From the NCBI GenBank assembly GCA_023393095.1, contig JAEWMT010000049.1:1-13876 (forward strand): a DNA stretch of 13,876 nt. The letters are read 5' to 3'. The DNA is from Bacillota bacterium (lineage in GTDB: Bacteria > Bacillota > Clostridia > Lachnospirales > Lachnospiraceae). This document shows, one piece after another, positions 1-6,310 of the stretch. Positions within the stretch are counted from its first letter, which is position 1. The number at the start of each line of letters is the position of its first letter. The position numbers were made by a program, and so were the translations under genes. The notes beneath the pieces were generated by a model. It was not told the origin of the DNA. It made no database searches and saw only the letters and a list, made by a program, of their open reading frames with translations.

Positions 1-753
1 CTGACAGGCTTTGTCGCAGCAACTTACTTAAGAGGTATCCGCTTTGTACAGGTACCAACTTCCTTGTTAGCTATGGTTGACTCCAGTATCGGAGGAAAAA
101 CAGGAGTGGACTTTAAGGCTTATAAAAATATGGTAGGTGCATTTCACCAACCGAAATTAGTATATATGAATCTGAATACCCTGTTATCTCTGCCTGATAG
201 GGAATATTATTCGGGTATGGGTGAGATAATCAAGCACGGCTTAATTAAAAATGCTTATTATTATAAATGGATTAAGGATAACCATGAAGGAATAGGTAAC
301 AAGAATTATGCTGTGATGAAAGAAATGATTTATCAAAGCTGCCTAGTGAAAAAAGCGGTAGTTGAAGAAGATCCAAAGGAAAAGGGAGAACGTGCCTTAT
401 TAAATTTTGGACATACCATAGGCCATTCAGTTGAAAAGCTTATGAATTTGTCAAAACTTCATGGGGAATGTGTATCACTCGGAATGGCTGCTGCTTCCAA
501 TATTTCGTTGCAACGTGGGCTTATAACGGTTGCACAATATGAAGATATTCTCAGAACTATAAAGCTATTTAGACAACCGATCACAGTTTGTGGACTTACT
601 TCAAAAGAAGTATATGAGGTTACTAAGATGGATAAAAAGATGGATTTAAATAAAATTAAGTTCATTCTACTAAAAGAAGTCGGCCAAGCAATAATAGATA
701 CAACCGTATCTGAGGATGAAATGATTTTGGCAATTCAAACAATTCTTGAATAG
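1..753 (+). CDS. aroB: 3-dehydroquinate synthase, C-terminal part (cut by window edge)
   Basis: This enzyme converts DAHP to 3-dehydroquinate, the second step of the shikimate pathway for aromatic amino acids, in the cytoplasm, using NAD and a divalent metal. The frame is open from base 1, so the gene starts outside the window. About 250 codons are present against a usual family length near 350-360, so roughly 100 N-terminal residues are missing. Recognisable AroB signatures in order are VDSSIGGKTGVD (NAD/substrate loop), GEIIKHGLI (metal-binding Glu plus active-site Lys and His), LNFGHTIGH (metal His) and LHGECVSLGM (metal His). All expected active-site residues visible in this part are intact. 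The stop lies at 751-753. A TTG at 64 is internal and is not the start. The next gene, lspA, is 152 nt downstream. Recognition of the family is secure. Confidence 0.96.
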   Translation: MTGFVAATYLRGIRFVQVPTSLLAMVDSSIGGKTGVDFKAYKNMVGAFHQPKLVYMNLNTLLSLPDREYYSGMGEIIKHGLIKNAYYYKWIKDNHEGIGNKNYAVMKEMIYQSCLVKKAVVEEDPKEKGERALLNFGHTIGHSVEKLMNLSKLHGECVSLGMAAASNISLQRGLITVAQYEDILRTIKLFRQPITVCGLTSKEVYEVTKMDKKMDLNKIKFILLKEVGQAIIDTTVSEDEMILAIQTILE

Positions 754-905
754 GCATAAGGGATTTTAATTTAATCAAAAATATAGCGGATGATAAATAT
801 TTGTTAACAGCTTATGATAGAAATCCGTTCACTGGAATTGATATCTCATTTGAATATATGAAAGCATACTGAAAATAAAATTACACAGGAACTAATGGAG
901 GTCTT

Positions 906-1487
906 ATGAAAGAACGTATTAAACATCTCATTTTATTTATTATCCTTGTCGGAATCGATCAGCTGTCAAAATACTGGGTACAAACAGATTTAATTAACCG
1001 TAAACCGATTGATATTATACCCGGTGTGCTAAATCTTCAATACCTTAGAAATAATGGTGCTGTCTGGGGGATTTTGAGCGGTAGGGTAGATTTTCTTAGA
1101 ATATTCACTTTCATTATTTTGATTGTAATTGTATTTTTGTATTTTAAAATTCCAGAAGGCAAAAAATATAACGCTTTAAAAATACTTGCTGTATTTATGA
1201 TTGCCGGAGCTGTAGGTAATCTGATTGACCGTTTCTTCCTAGGATATGTGGTAGATTTTATATATTTTGAATTAATTAATTTCCCTCTTTTCAATTTTGC
1301 GGACAGCTGCCTGACCGTAGCAGCAATCGTACTTTTCCTTCTTGCTTTATTTTATTACAAGGACAGTGATTTTGCTTTCTTAAATGAAATGTTTAAGAAG
1401 AAAGCAGTGCAAAGTAATTCTGAAGTAAAAATTGAAGAAGATAAAGATACAGAAAAAGTGAAAGCTTCTGAAAAAGCAGAGGATTAA
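906..1487 (+). CDS. lspA: Lipoprotein signal peptidase (signal peptidase II)
   Basis: This polytopic membrane aspartic protease removes the signal peptide from prolipoproteins after diacylglyceryl modification of the lipobox Cys. The 193-residue product shows four hydrophobic segments (about 6-24, 64-82, 90-108, 132-151). The family motifs are an early DQLSK (18-22), RNNGAVWG (48-55), GNLIDR (104-109), VVDF (115-118) and FNFADS (129-134). Asp117 and Asp133 match the catalytic pair of the family. The start is ATG with a GGAGG ribosome binding site at 897-901, four bases upstream. The body matches the usual length of about 150-165. The last 35 or so residues form an extra Lys/Glu-rich cytoplasmic tail not needed for the fold. 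Just downstream the frame continues as low-complexity sequence broken by stops, which suggests the tail length is unstable. The lspA-rluD neighbourhood is common in Firmicutes. Confidence 0.96.
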   Translation: MKERIKHLILFIILVGIDQLSKYWVQTDLINRKPIDIIPGVLNLQYLRNNGAVWGILSGRVDFLRIFTFIILIVIVFLYFKIPEGKKYNALKILAVFMIAGAVGNLIDRFFLGYVVDFIYFELINFPLFNFADSCLTVAAIVLFLLALFYYKDSDFAFLNEMFKKKAVQSNSEVKIEEDKDTEKVKASEKAED

Positions 1488-1506
1488 AAAGCTTCAGAAA
1501 ATAATT

Positions 1507-1585
1507 AAGAAAATATAGAAGAAAATATAAAAGAAAATATAATAAAAATTAAAAAATATACAAGAAAATACTTAAGAAAATACTT
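1507..1585 (+). repeat. 12-nt tandem repeat between lspA and rluD
   Basis: Five copies of the core AAGAAAATA start at 1507, 1519, 1531, 1562 and 1574. Within each group the spacing is exactly 12 nt; one degenerate 19-nt stretch separates the third and fourth copies. In the frame of lspA, past its stop, the period corresponds to four codons (Glu-Asn-Ile-x). The tract fills most of the 147-nt spacer before rluD. It is probably a slippage-prone low-complexity expansion; no regulatory role is evident. Confidence 0.75.
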
Positions 1586-1634
1586 AAGTCATTAAGCTTA
1601 AGAAGCGATAAAACGAGGAAAGGATTTATGATCT

Positions 1635-2651
1635 ATGGATGATAAAAAACTTAGAATAGATGATTTGAAATCCATTGGTCAAAATTTTAATGATCAGGAA
1701 ATTGAAGATCAGGAGTTTGAGGAACAGGAGCAGACATTAGATTTTATCGTTGAAGAAGAGAATAACAATATTCGTATCGATAAATATCTCTGTATCCGCC
1801 AATCCGAGCTTTCCCGCAGTTATATTCAAAAGCTGATTGATGATGGTATGGTTTATATGGGGGATAAGCAAGTTAAGGCCAATACAAAGGTTAAAACAGG
1901 TTTAAAGGTGACTGTTATCCTTCCAGAACCGGTGGAAACCAATATCATAGCCGAAAATATTCCTCTGAATATTATATATGAAGATAAGGATATTATTATT
2001 ATAAATAAGCCCAAGGGACTTGTCGTACACCCGGCCGCTGGACATTCTTCCGGTACACTGGTAAACGCTTTGCTTTATCACTGCAGCGGTGAATTATCCG
2101 GTATCAACGGCGTACTAAGACCTGGAATAGTACATCGGATTGATCGTGATACCACCGGAGTTCTAGTTGCCTGTAAAAATGATAAAGCACATCAATTCAT
2201 CGCCGAACAGTTAAAGGTACATTCCATTACACGAAAATATCAAGCAATTGTTTATCATACATTTCGGACAGATGGCGGCAGAGTAGAGGCACCGATTGGC
2301 AGGGATCCCAAAGATCGTAAGAAAATGGCTGTTAATTATAAGAACGGAAAGCCGGCTGCAACAAACTATAAAATACTTGAAAATTTGGGTAATCAATACG
2401 CTTACATCGAATGCTCTCTTGAAACTGGAAGAACTCATCAAATTCGCGTTCACATGGCAAGTATCCACCATCCATTAATTGGAGATACGGTTTATGGGCC
2501 GGGGAAAGATCCATTTCATCTGGAAGGTCAGGCATTACATGCCGGTGTTTTAGGATTTATACATCCTACGACAAAGGAATATGTTGAATTTCAAGCACCG
2601 CTTCCCGACTATTTTACCGGAGTTTTAACGAAATTAAGGCATAAGGGGTAA
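1635..2651 (+). CDS. rluD: RluA-family 23S rRNA pseudouridine synthase (RluD-like)
   Basis: This cytoplasmic enzyme isomerises uridines to pseudouridine in large-subunit rRNA. The 338-residue product has an acidic, low-complexity N-terminal extension (about 1-36), then an S4 RNA-binding domain (about 45-95). A catalytic RluA-type domain follows, with HRIDRDTTG at 167-175; Asp170 is the expected catalytic Asp. Other family landmarks are NKPKGLVVHP (124-133), ETGRTHQIRVH (263-273) and DTVYG (284-288). The start chosen is the first ATG after an in-frame TGA. A GAGGAAAGG ribosome binding site lies about 11 nt upstream, a little far. An out-of-frame ATG at 1628 gives only four codons and overlaps this start. 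Extension aside, length is normal. Its position after lspA matches the RluD/YlyB gene of other Firmicutes; the exact target uridines are inferred, not seen. Confidence 0.93.
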   Translation: MDDKKLRIDDLKSIGQNFNDQEIEDQEFEEQEQTLDFIVEEENNNIRIDKYLCIRQSELSRSYIQKLIDDGMVYMGDKQVKANTKVKTGLKVTVILPEPVETNIIAENIPLNIIYEDKDIIIINKPKGLVVHPAAGHSSGTLVNALLYHCSGELSGINGVLRPGIVHRIDRDTTGVLVACKNDKAHQFIAEQLKVHSITRKYQAIVYHTFRTDGGRVEAPIGRDPKDRKKMAVNYKNGKPAATNYKILENLGNQYAYIECSLETGRTHQIRVHMASIHHPLIGDTVYGPGKDPFHLEGQALHAGVLGFIHPTTKEYVEFQAPLPDYFTGVLTKLRHKG

Positions 2652-2656
2652 ATGTA

Positions 2657-3955
2657 TTGAAAAGAAAAGCGATTGATGAACTGATTAAATTGAAAATGTC
2701 AGATATAAGAAAACCAGTCTTACTTACCGGTGTAAAAGGTGTAGGTAAAACATATCTTGCATATGATTTTGCCAAAGCCTTTTTTGAACGTATTTTTTAT
2801 ATCCATTTTAAACAGTCCCCTTTGGCGAAAGAGCTATTTGATATTAAGAACCCTGATAAATCTTTAGATTTATTAAAAAAGCATTTTAATATTACGGATG
2901 ACATACCGGCTTCAAGAATATTGATTGCAGATGAAATCAGTTACTGTGTGGAGGCTTTAAAATTAATGCAGAATAGCGGCCTATCTCAGCTGTTTGATTA
3001 TATCATCTGTATTTCAAGTAATCCAATCTTAGATGAGCTTACGGATTGTTTTACCGTACTGCCGATCTACCCCCTCGAATTTGATGAATTTCTTATTGCT
3101 ACAGGTAATGAATGGTATATTGACCTGATCTGCACACATTTTCATAATGATAAGAAACTACCCGATATAGTACATAAAGAACTTCTAGATTTATATCATA
3201 TCTATATTGAAATTGGTGGTATGCCGGGTAGTATCAATGAATATCTGAATTTGTCATCCGCTGTAAATGTAGCGGAACAGCATAATTTTTTACTTGGGGC
3301 TTATCATGACAATATCATTAGGGAAAACTCGGAAAGTGATGCTTTTAAAATGAATCAGGTATTAGACAGCCTGCCCCATCAATTAATGAAAGAAAATAAG
3401 AAATTTCAATATAAGTTGATTCGAAAAGGTACTACACACTCCATGTATCGGGATGCCATACAAAGACTGGCTAATTCCAAATATGTAATCAGATGTAATC
3501 GTATTAGTAATGAACAACTGATAACTTCAGATAATGCCTTTGAATTATTTGAGCAGAGTGAAATATCCGTTGATACAATTACTACGAATTTTAAATTATA
3601 TTTATTTGATACAGGTCTGTTAAATACGAAAATAGCAGAAGAGTATGATCATACATATCATAATAACAAGTTTAGGGCATTATTTGAAAATAATGTTGCA
3701 CAGTCTCTGCAGGCAAAACATTATCCTTTTGCATTTTGGGAATCGGATTCAATGGCGAAGATAGATTTTATAATCCAAAAAAATAACGAAATAATTCCGA
3801 TTGAAATATATACGGACTCTAAGACTAGATCTAAAAGTATCAGTGTATTTAAACAAAAATGCAGTTTTCCCTATGCGATAAAAGTCTCCTCGAAGAATTT
3901 TGAACAGACGAGGTGTATTAAATATGTACCCTATTATGCAGTATTCTGCATATGA
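2657..3955 (+). CDS. AAA-type ATPase with DUF4143-like C-terminal domain
   Basis: The 432-residue product belongs to the broad family of AAA_14/DUF4143 ATPases, whose cellular role is mostly unknown. The N-terminal half has a Walker A motif GVKGVGKT (25-32) and a Walker B-like strand ILIADE (88-93). The C-terminal domain has LYLFDTGLL (314-322), FENNVAQSL (343-351), KIDFII (368-373) and PIEIY (381-385). This is the order seen in the PD-(D/E)XK-like fold of this family, where the last motif is normally E-x-K. Here the Lys position is Tyr385, so a nuclease activity looks unlikely. No signal peptide or membrane segment is seen. The start is TTG at 2657 with AAGGGG at 2643-2648, 8 nt upstream, inside the end of rluD. 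The 5-nt gap indicates translational coupling and one transcript with rluD. Family assignment is fairly sure; function is not. Confidence 0.82.
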   Translation: MKRKAIDELIKLKMSDIRKPVLLTGVKGVGKTYLAYDFAKAFFERIFYIHFKQSPLAKELFDIKNPDKSLDLLKKHFNITDDIPASRILIADEISYCVEALKLMQNSGLSQLFDYIICISSNPILDELTDCFTVLPIYPLEFDEFLIATGNEWYIDLICTHFHNDKKLPDIVHKELLDLYHIYIEIGGMPGSINEYLNLSSAVNVAEQHNFLLGAYHDNIIRENSESDAFKMNQVLDSLPHQLMKENKKFQYKLIRKGTTHSMYRDAIQRLANSKYVIRCNRISNEQLITSDNAFELFEQSEISVDTITTNFKLYLFDTGLLNTKIAEEYDHTYHNNKFRALFENNVAQSLQAKHYPFAFWESDSMAKIDFIIQKNNEIIPIEIYTDSKTRSKSISVFKQKCSFPYAIKVSSKNFEQTRCIKYVPYYAVFCI

Positions 3956-3960
3956 TGAAA

Positions 3961-3989
3961 TGTTAACATTTTATCAATGAAATGTTACA
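3961..3989. repeat. Inverted repeat just upstream of a promoter
   Basis: TGTTAACATTT at 3961-3971 pairs with AAATGTTACA at 3980-3989, with a single unpaired base and an 8-nt spacer. It lies 6 nt after the ATPase stop and 8 nt before the -35 box at 3997. There is no T-run after it, so it reads more like an operator or activator site than an intrinsic terminator. The binding protein is unknown. Confidence 0.5.
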
Positions 3990-3996
3990 AAAACGG

Positions 3997-4025
3997 TTGA
4001 CAAATGCATTCTATTATTATAGTAT
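3997..4025 (+). promoter_or_regulatory. Sigma-A-like promoter, distal to the BlaI-family gene
   Basis: TTGACA at 3997-4002 is followed after 17 nt by TAGTAT at 4020-4025, with a perfect -35 and a fair -10. Transcription would begin near 4032 and give a leader of about 250 nt before the repressor gene at 4286. A dyad at 4044-4057 lies just downstream of the predicted start, a position suited to repression. Confidence 0.55.
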
Positions 4026-4043
4026 ATTTAATACAGGTTACAG

Positions 4044-4057
4044 ACTACTAATGTAGG
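4044..4057. promoter_or_regulatory. Candidate operator, ACTAC-N4-GTAGG dyad
   Basis: ACTAC TAAT GTAGG at 4044-4057 is a near-palindrome, with CTAC and GTAG exact. It lies about 12-25 nt after the predicted start of the promoter at 3997. Operators of BlaI/MecI-type repressors are dyads built on TACA/TGTA, and this site is similar but lacks one A. Since the next gene encodes such a repressor, autoregulation is a reasonable inference. Confidence 0.4.
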
Positions 4058-4124
4058 TATCTTTGATAAGCGATGAAATAACTGTTCTACATACGTAATG
4101 ACTTGAATTTACTGGTGTATAATT

Positions 4125-4147
4125 AATATGTAAATCAATTACATATT
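4125..4147. repeat. Perfect 9-bp inverted repeat in the BlaI upstream region
   Basis: AATATGTAA at 4125-4133 and TTACATATT at 4139-4147 are exact reverse complements separated by ATCAA. It is all A/T-rich and lies inside the 330-nt gene-free stretch 3956-4285. The rest of that stretch holds the promoters and dyads listed separately and no plausible open frame. It could be an operator or an RNA hairpin in the leader. Confidence 0.5.
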
Positions 4148-4234
4148 TAAAATATAAATCATTTTATTTCTTTTTATCATTATAAAGATCCAAGAAAGAT
4201 TAGTTTTGATATGTATGAAATGAGTTTTATTACA

Positions 4235-4264
4235 TTGGTTCTATAATGGTAGAATACATATAAT
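4235..4264 (+). promoter_or_regulatory. Possible proximal promoter of the BlaI-family gene
   Basis: TTGGTT at 4235-4240 and TATAAT at 4259-4264 are separated by 18 nt. The -10 is perfect but the -35 is poor, and a second TATAAT occurs at 4242-4247. Transcription from here would start at about 4271, inside the ribosome binding site, which leaves a very short leader. The call is therefore tentative. Confidence 0.3.
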
Positions 4265-4285
4265 TCAAAAGGAGTGTAGGATAAT

Positions 4286-4660
4286 ATGGCGTCGCTACCG
4301 GATATACGACTTCATGAAGGCGAACTTAATGTCATGGAATTATTATGGTCTAATAAGGTATTAGCTGCTAAAGATATTTCTAAGATAATTAAGGAATACA
4401 TAGGCTGGGAAAAAAACACTACTTATACAGTAATTAAACGCCTTATTGAAAAAGGTGCAATCAAACGGGAAGATCCAGGATTTTTATGCAAATCAGCAAT
4501 TTCAAAACGGACAGTGCAGGCAATCGAAACTAAGGTTTTGTTGAATAAATTATATAATGGGTCGTTGAGTACATTTTTAACAGAGTATTTAAAGAATCAG
4601 GAATTATCAAAAGGCGAAATATTAGAACTGCAAAGAATAATAGGAGAACAGAGGTTGTAG
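4286..4660 (+). CDS. BlaI/MecI/CopY-family transcriptional repressor
   Basis: This is a small DNA-binding repressor of the penicillinase-repressor family, usually a dimer that binds TACA/TGTA dyads. The 124 residues fit the family length. The winged helix-turn-helix spans about 8-70. The opening ELNVMELLW (13-21) and the recognition-helix region NTTYTVIKRLIEKGAI (44-59) are typical. The C-terminal part (about 75-124) would be the dimerisation segment. The start is ATG at 4286 with AAGGAG at 4269-4274. BlaI and MecI are normally paired with an M56 sensor protease (BlaR1/MecR1); none is encoded here. The next genes are two methyltransferases and a hydrolase rather than a beta-lactamase. Its 3' end is embedded in a terminator. 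Several dyads upstream suggest autoregulation. The true target genes and inducer are unknown. Confidence 0.9.
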   Translation: MASLPDIRLHEGELNVMELLWSNKVLAAKDISKIIKEYIGWEKNTTYTVIKRLIEKGAIKREDPGFLCKSAISKRTVQAIETKVLLNKLYNGSLSTFLTEYLKNQELSKGEILELQRIIGEQRL

Positions 4661-4679
4661 TAGAATCTCTGTTTTTTTT
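4647..4679 (+). terminator. Intrinsic terminator overlapping the end of the BlaI-family gene
   Basis: AACAGAG at 4647-4653 pairs with CTCTGTT at 4667-4673, followed at once by a run of T to 4679. The left arm and loop contain the last codons and the TAG stop of the repressor gene. It should separate the repressor transcript from the methyltransferase promoter at 4710. Confidence 0.8.
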
Positions 4680-4709
4680 ATTTATTATTTTTATATTGTT
4701 AAATTATAC

Positions 4710-4739
4710 TTGACAACTATAATGTGTTATGAATATAAT
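4710..4739 (+). promoter_or_regulatory. Near-perfect sigma-A-like promoter for the methyltransferase pair
   Basis: TTGACA at 4710-4715, an 18-nt spacer, and TATAAT at 4734-4739. Both hexamers match the consensus exactly. Transcription is predicted to start at about 4746, which leaves a leader of some 34 nt before the ATG at 4780. The spacer contains an ACA-N7-TGT arrangement (4713-4725) that could be a weak repressor half-site pair. Confidence 0.8.
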
Positions 4740-4764
4740 TACAGTTGAACAATTGATCAACCGT

Positions 4765-4774
4765 AAAGGAGAGG
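4765..4774 (+). promoter_or_regulatory. Ribosome binding site that fixes the start at 4780
   Basis: AAAGGAGAGG at 4765-4774 lies at ideal distance from ATG 4780. The longer in-frame ATG at 4729 lies inside the promoter and upstream of the predicted transcript start, so it cannot be used from that promoter. Confidence 0.8.
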
Positions 4775-4779
4775 TAGAT

Positions 4780-5358
4780 ATGATCCAAATAATTGGAATT
4801 ATAGAATTATTTATATTCTATGTGGCTTATTTTATAAAGCTTTTTGATCAGAAAAGAAGAGGTATAAAAACGAATCAATTAGGGATAGGTAACAAATCAA
4901 CAAATACGGTAATAATAGAAAGTATACTAAGCCTTTCAAGCATATTTGTTGCCCTGGTGATATTGATAAATGCAATGTTTAATATTTCACTATTTTCCAA
5001 TCAGATAGTACGGGTGGGTGGTTTAGTATTGTTTGGTTGTGGTACATTGCTTTTTGTTCTAGCCATGGTTACTATGAAGGATAGTTGGAGAGCCGGAATA
5101 CCGGAGAAAGACAATACCTTGCTGGTTGTTACAGGGATTTATAAAATCAGCAGAAATCCCGCTTTTTTAGGATTTGACTTAACGTATATTGGAGCTAGTT
5201 TAGCTTATGGAAGTATAATTTTATTTATATTAGCAGTCTTAACTATAATAATGATGCACCTTCAGATATTGGAGGAAGAAAAATTTCTAGAAATTACTTT
5301 TGGAAATGAGTTCCTTGTCTATAAAAATAAAGTGGGAAGATATTTCATATTTTTTTAA
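4780..5358 (+). CDS. Membrane methyltransferase of the ICMT/PEMT type
   Basis: The product is probably an integral membrane SAM-dependent methyltransferase related to isoprenylcysteine carboxyl methyltransferases and phospholipid N-methyltransferases. Its substrate cannot be told from sequence. The 192 residues show hydrophobic segments at about 3-22, 45-66, 76-98 and 138-159. The family C-terminal signature is present: TGIYKISRNPAFLG (118-131), where RNP replaces the RHP of characterised members, then EEEKFLEITFGNEF (165-178) and Y-K-N-K-V-G-R-Y (181-188). The start at 4780 is preferred over an in-frame ATG 17 codons upstream because that one lies in the promoter. The gene is first in a two-gene operon; the soluble methyltransferase follows after 15 nt. 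Bacterial proteins of this type are often annotated only as methyltransferase family protein. Regulation by the preceding BlaI-type repressor is possible but unproven. Confidence 0.8.
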   Translation: MIQIIGIIELFIFYVAYFIKLFDQKRRGIKTNQLGIGNKSTNTVIIESILSLSSIFVALVILINAMFNISLFSNQIVRVGGLVLFGCGTLLFVLAMVTMKDSWRAGIPEKDNTLLVVTGIYKISRNPAFLGFDLTYIGASLAYGSIILFILAVLTIIMMHLQILEEEKFLEITFGNEFLVYKNKVGRYFIFF

Positions 5359-5373
5359 AGGAGTAAAATCAGA

Positions 5374-6009
5374 ATGGAAAATATTATTATTTATAAGGCA
5401 TTATCAAAGATATATGATTTACTGGATGTTATATACTTTAGGAATAATAAACATAATCCGCGGTCCATATTAATAGATTACATAAATCAAAATGATGATA
5501 TGATACTTGATATATGTACGGGTACAGCATCTAATGCAATTTCCATTGCCAATAGAAAAAAAGATACTAGAATTATAGGTATCGATATATCAAAAGAAAT
5601 GTTACAAATTGCTGAAAAGAAAATAAAGAAGCAAGGCCTTAATAATATAAAATTATTTAAAATGAATGCTACTCAAACATCATTTAAAGACAATACATTT
5701 AACGTTATAGTAATATCTCTTGTATTACATGAATTACCGGAAGAACTAGCTAATAATATGTTATTAGAGGCCAAACGAATTTTAAAGCCAGATGGCAAAT
5801 TACTGGTCTTAGAATGGGAAGAACCTCAAAGTATATTAAAGAAAATATTGTTTTACCCTATAAGAAAATTGGAACCGAAAGGTTTTGAACAATTCTTAAG
5901 GCTTGATATGAATAGCTATTTTGAAAGAGTGGGATTTATAATCTCTGAAATGAAACATTGCGATTATACTAAAGTCCTTAATTTAAAAAAAGTAACCAAT
6001 TATCAATAA
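5374..6009 (+). CDS. Class I SAM-dependent methyltransferase (UbiE-like)
   Basis: This is a soluble Rossmann-fold methyltransferase with unknown acceptor. The 211 residues show motif I LDICTGTA (45-52) for SAM binding and the acidic end of strand 2 at IGIDIS (68-73), with Asp71 expected to bind the ribose. Then come VIVISLVLHELP (111-122) and motif LKPDGKLLVLEW (137-148). The sequence most resembles the UbiE/MenG and small-molecule methyltransferase group, but the C-terminal substrate part (about 150-211) gives no further clue. The start is ATG at 5374 with AAAGGAG at 5358-5364, overlapping the last base of the upstream gene, so the two are one operon. Base composition is extremely AT-rich: 5641-5700 has only 10 G/C in 60. 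No clear terminator follows; a dyad at 6042-6088 lies downstream. Confidence 0.88.
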   Translation: MENIIIYKALSKIYDLLDVIYFRNNKHNPRSILIDYINQNDDMILDICTGTASNAISIANRKKDTRIIGIDISKEMLQIAEKKIKKQGLNNIKLFKMNATQTSFKDNTFNVIVISLVLHELPEELANNMLLEAKRILKPDGKLLVLEWEEPQSILKKILFYPIRKLEPKGFEQFLRLDMNSYFERVGFIISEMKHCDYTKVLNLKKVTNYQ

Positions 6010-6041
6010 AAAAAATAATAGCTACAAAATAAGCTGATTTA

Positions 6042-6088
6042 ACTTATAGTCAGGCGAAAAATTTGGTCAAATTCCATGTACTATAAGT
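6042..6088. repeat. Nested inverted repeats downstream of the methyltransferase
   Basis: ACTTATAGT at 6042-6050 and ACTATAAGT at 6080-6088 are exact reverse complements. Inside them lies a second palindrome, AATTTG-GT-CAAATT (6060-6073). No T-run follows. It lies in the 301-nt gap between the methyltransferase and the hydrolase start. Besides this element, that gap holds the hydrolase promoter and no convincing gene. It could be an operator or an RNA cruciform-like fold. Confidence 0.45.
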
Positions 6089-6213
6089 ATTTAAATAAAG
6101 GTGATGTCTTGTGGTGTACGAGAAAGTGGAAGAGTAAAGCTTCAAATATTGTCTTAGAGTAGGTCAGAATAGGGATGTATAATAAAATTGTATTGATGAA
6201 AATAATAAATTAT

Positions 6214-6242
6214 TTGAAAAGTATACCATAAAATGATAAAAT
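6214..6242 (+). promoter_or_regulatory. Sigma-A-like promoter for the alpha/beta hydrolase
   Basis: TTGAAA at 6214-6219, a 17-nt spacer, and TAAAAT at 6237-6242, each one mismatch from consensus. Transcription would begin near 6249, giving a leader of about 60 nt to the ATG at 6311. The hydrolase may thus be expressed independently of the methyltransferases. Confidence 0.65.
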
Positions 6243-6298
6243 ACTTTTTGAAAATTATTACACTTTACGATTGCATAATGAGAGTGATAAATACAATT

Positions 6299-6304
6299 AG
6301 GGGG
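6299..6304 (+). promoter_or_regulatory. Ribosome binding site that fixes the start at 6311
   Basis: AGGGGG lies 6 nt before ATG 6311. The longer in-frame ATG at 6233 overlaps the -10 box, and another at 6278 has no ribosome binding site. Confidence 0.7.
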
Positions 6305-6310
6305 ATAAAA

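Noticed and set aside
1507..1585. CRISPR-like repeat array
   Set aside because: Repeat cores are 9-12 nt with a 12-nt period and no unique spacers; this is a simple low-complexity tandem repeat.
3961..3989. Terminator for the rluD-ATPase transcript
   Set aside because: The stem is AT-rich and followed by an A-run, not a T-run, on the + strand.
6104..6157. 17-codon frame in the gap before the hydrolase
   Set aside because: The only purine-rich stretch upstream is too close to the ATG, and the peptide shows no recognisable feature.
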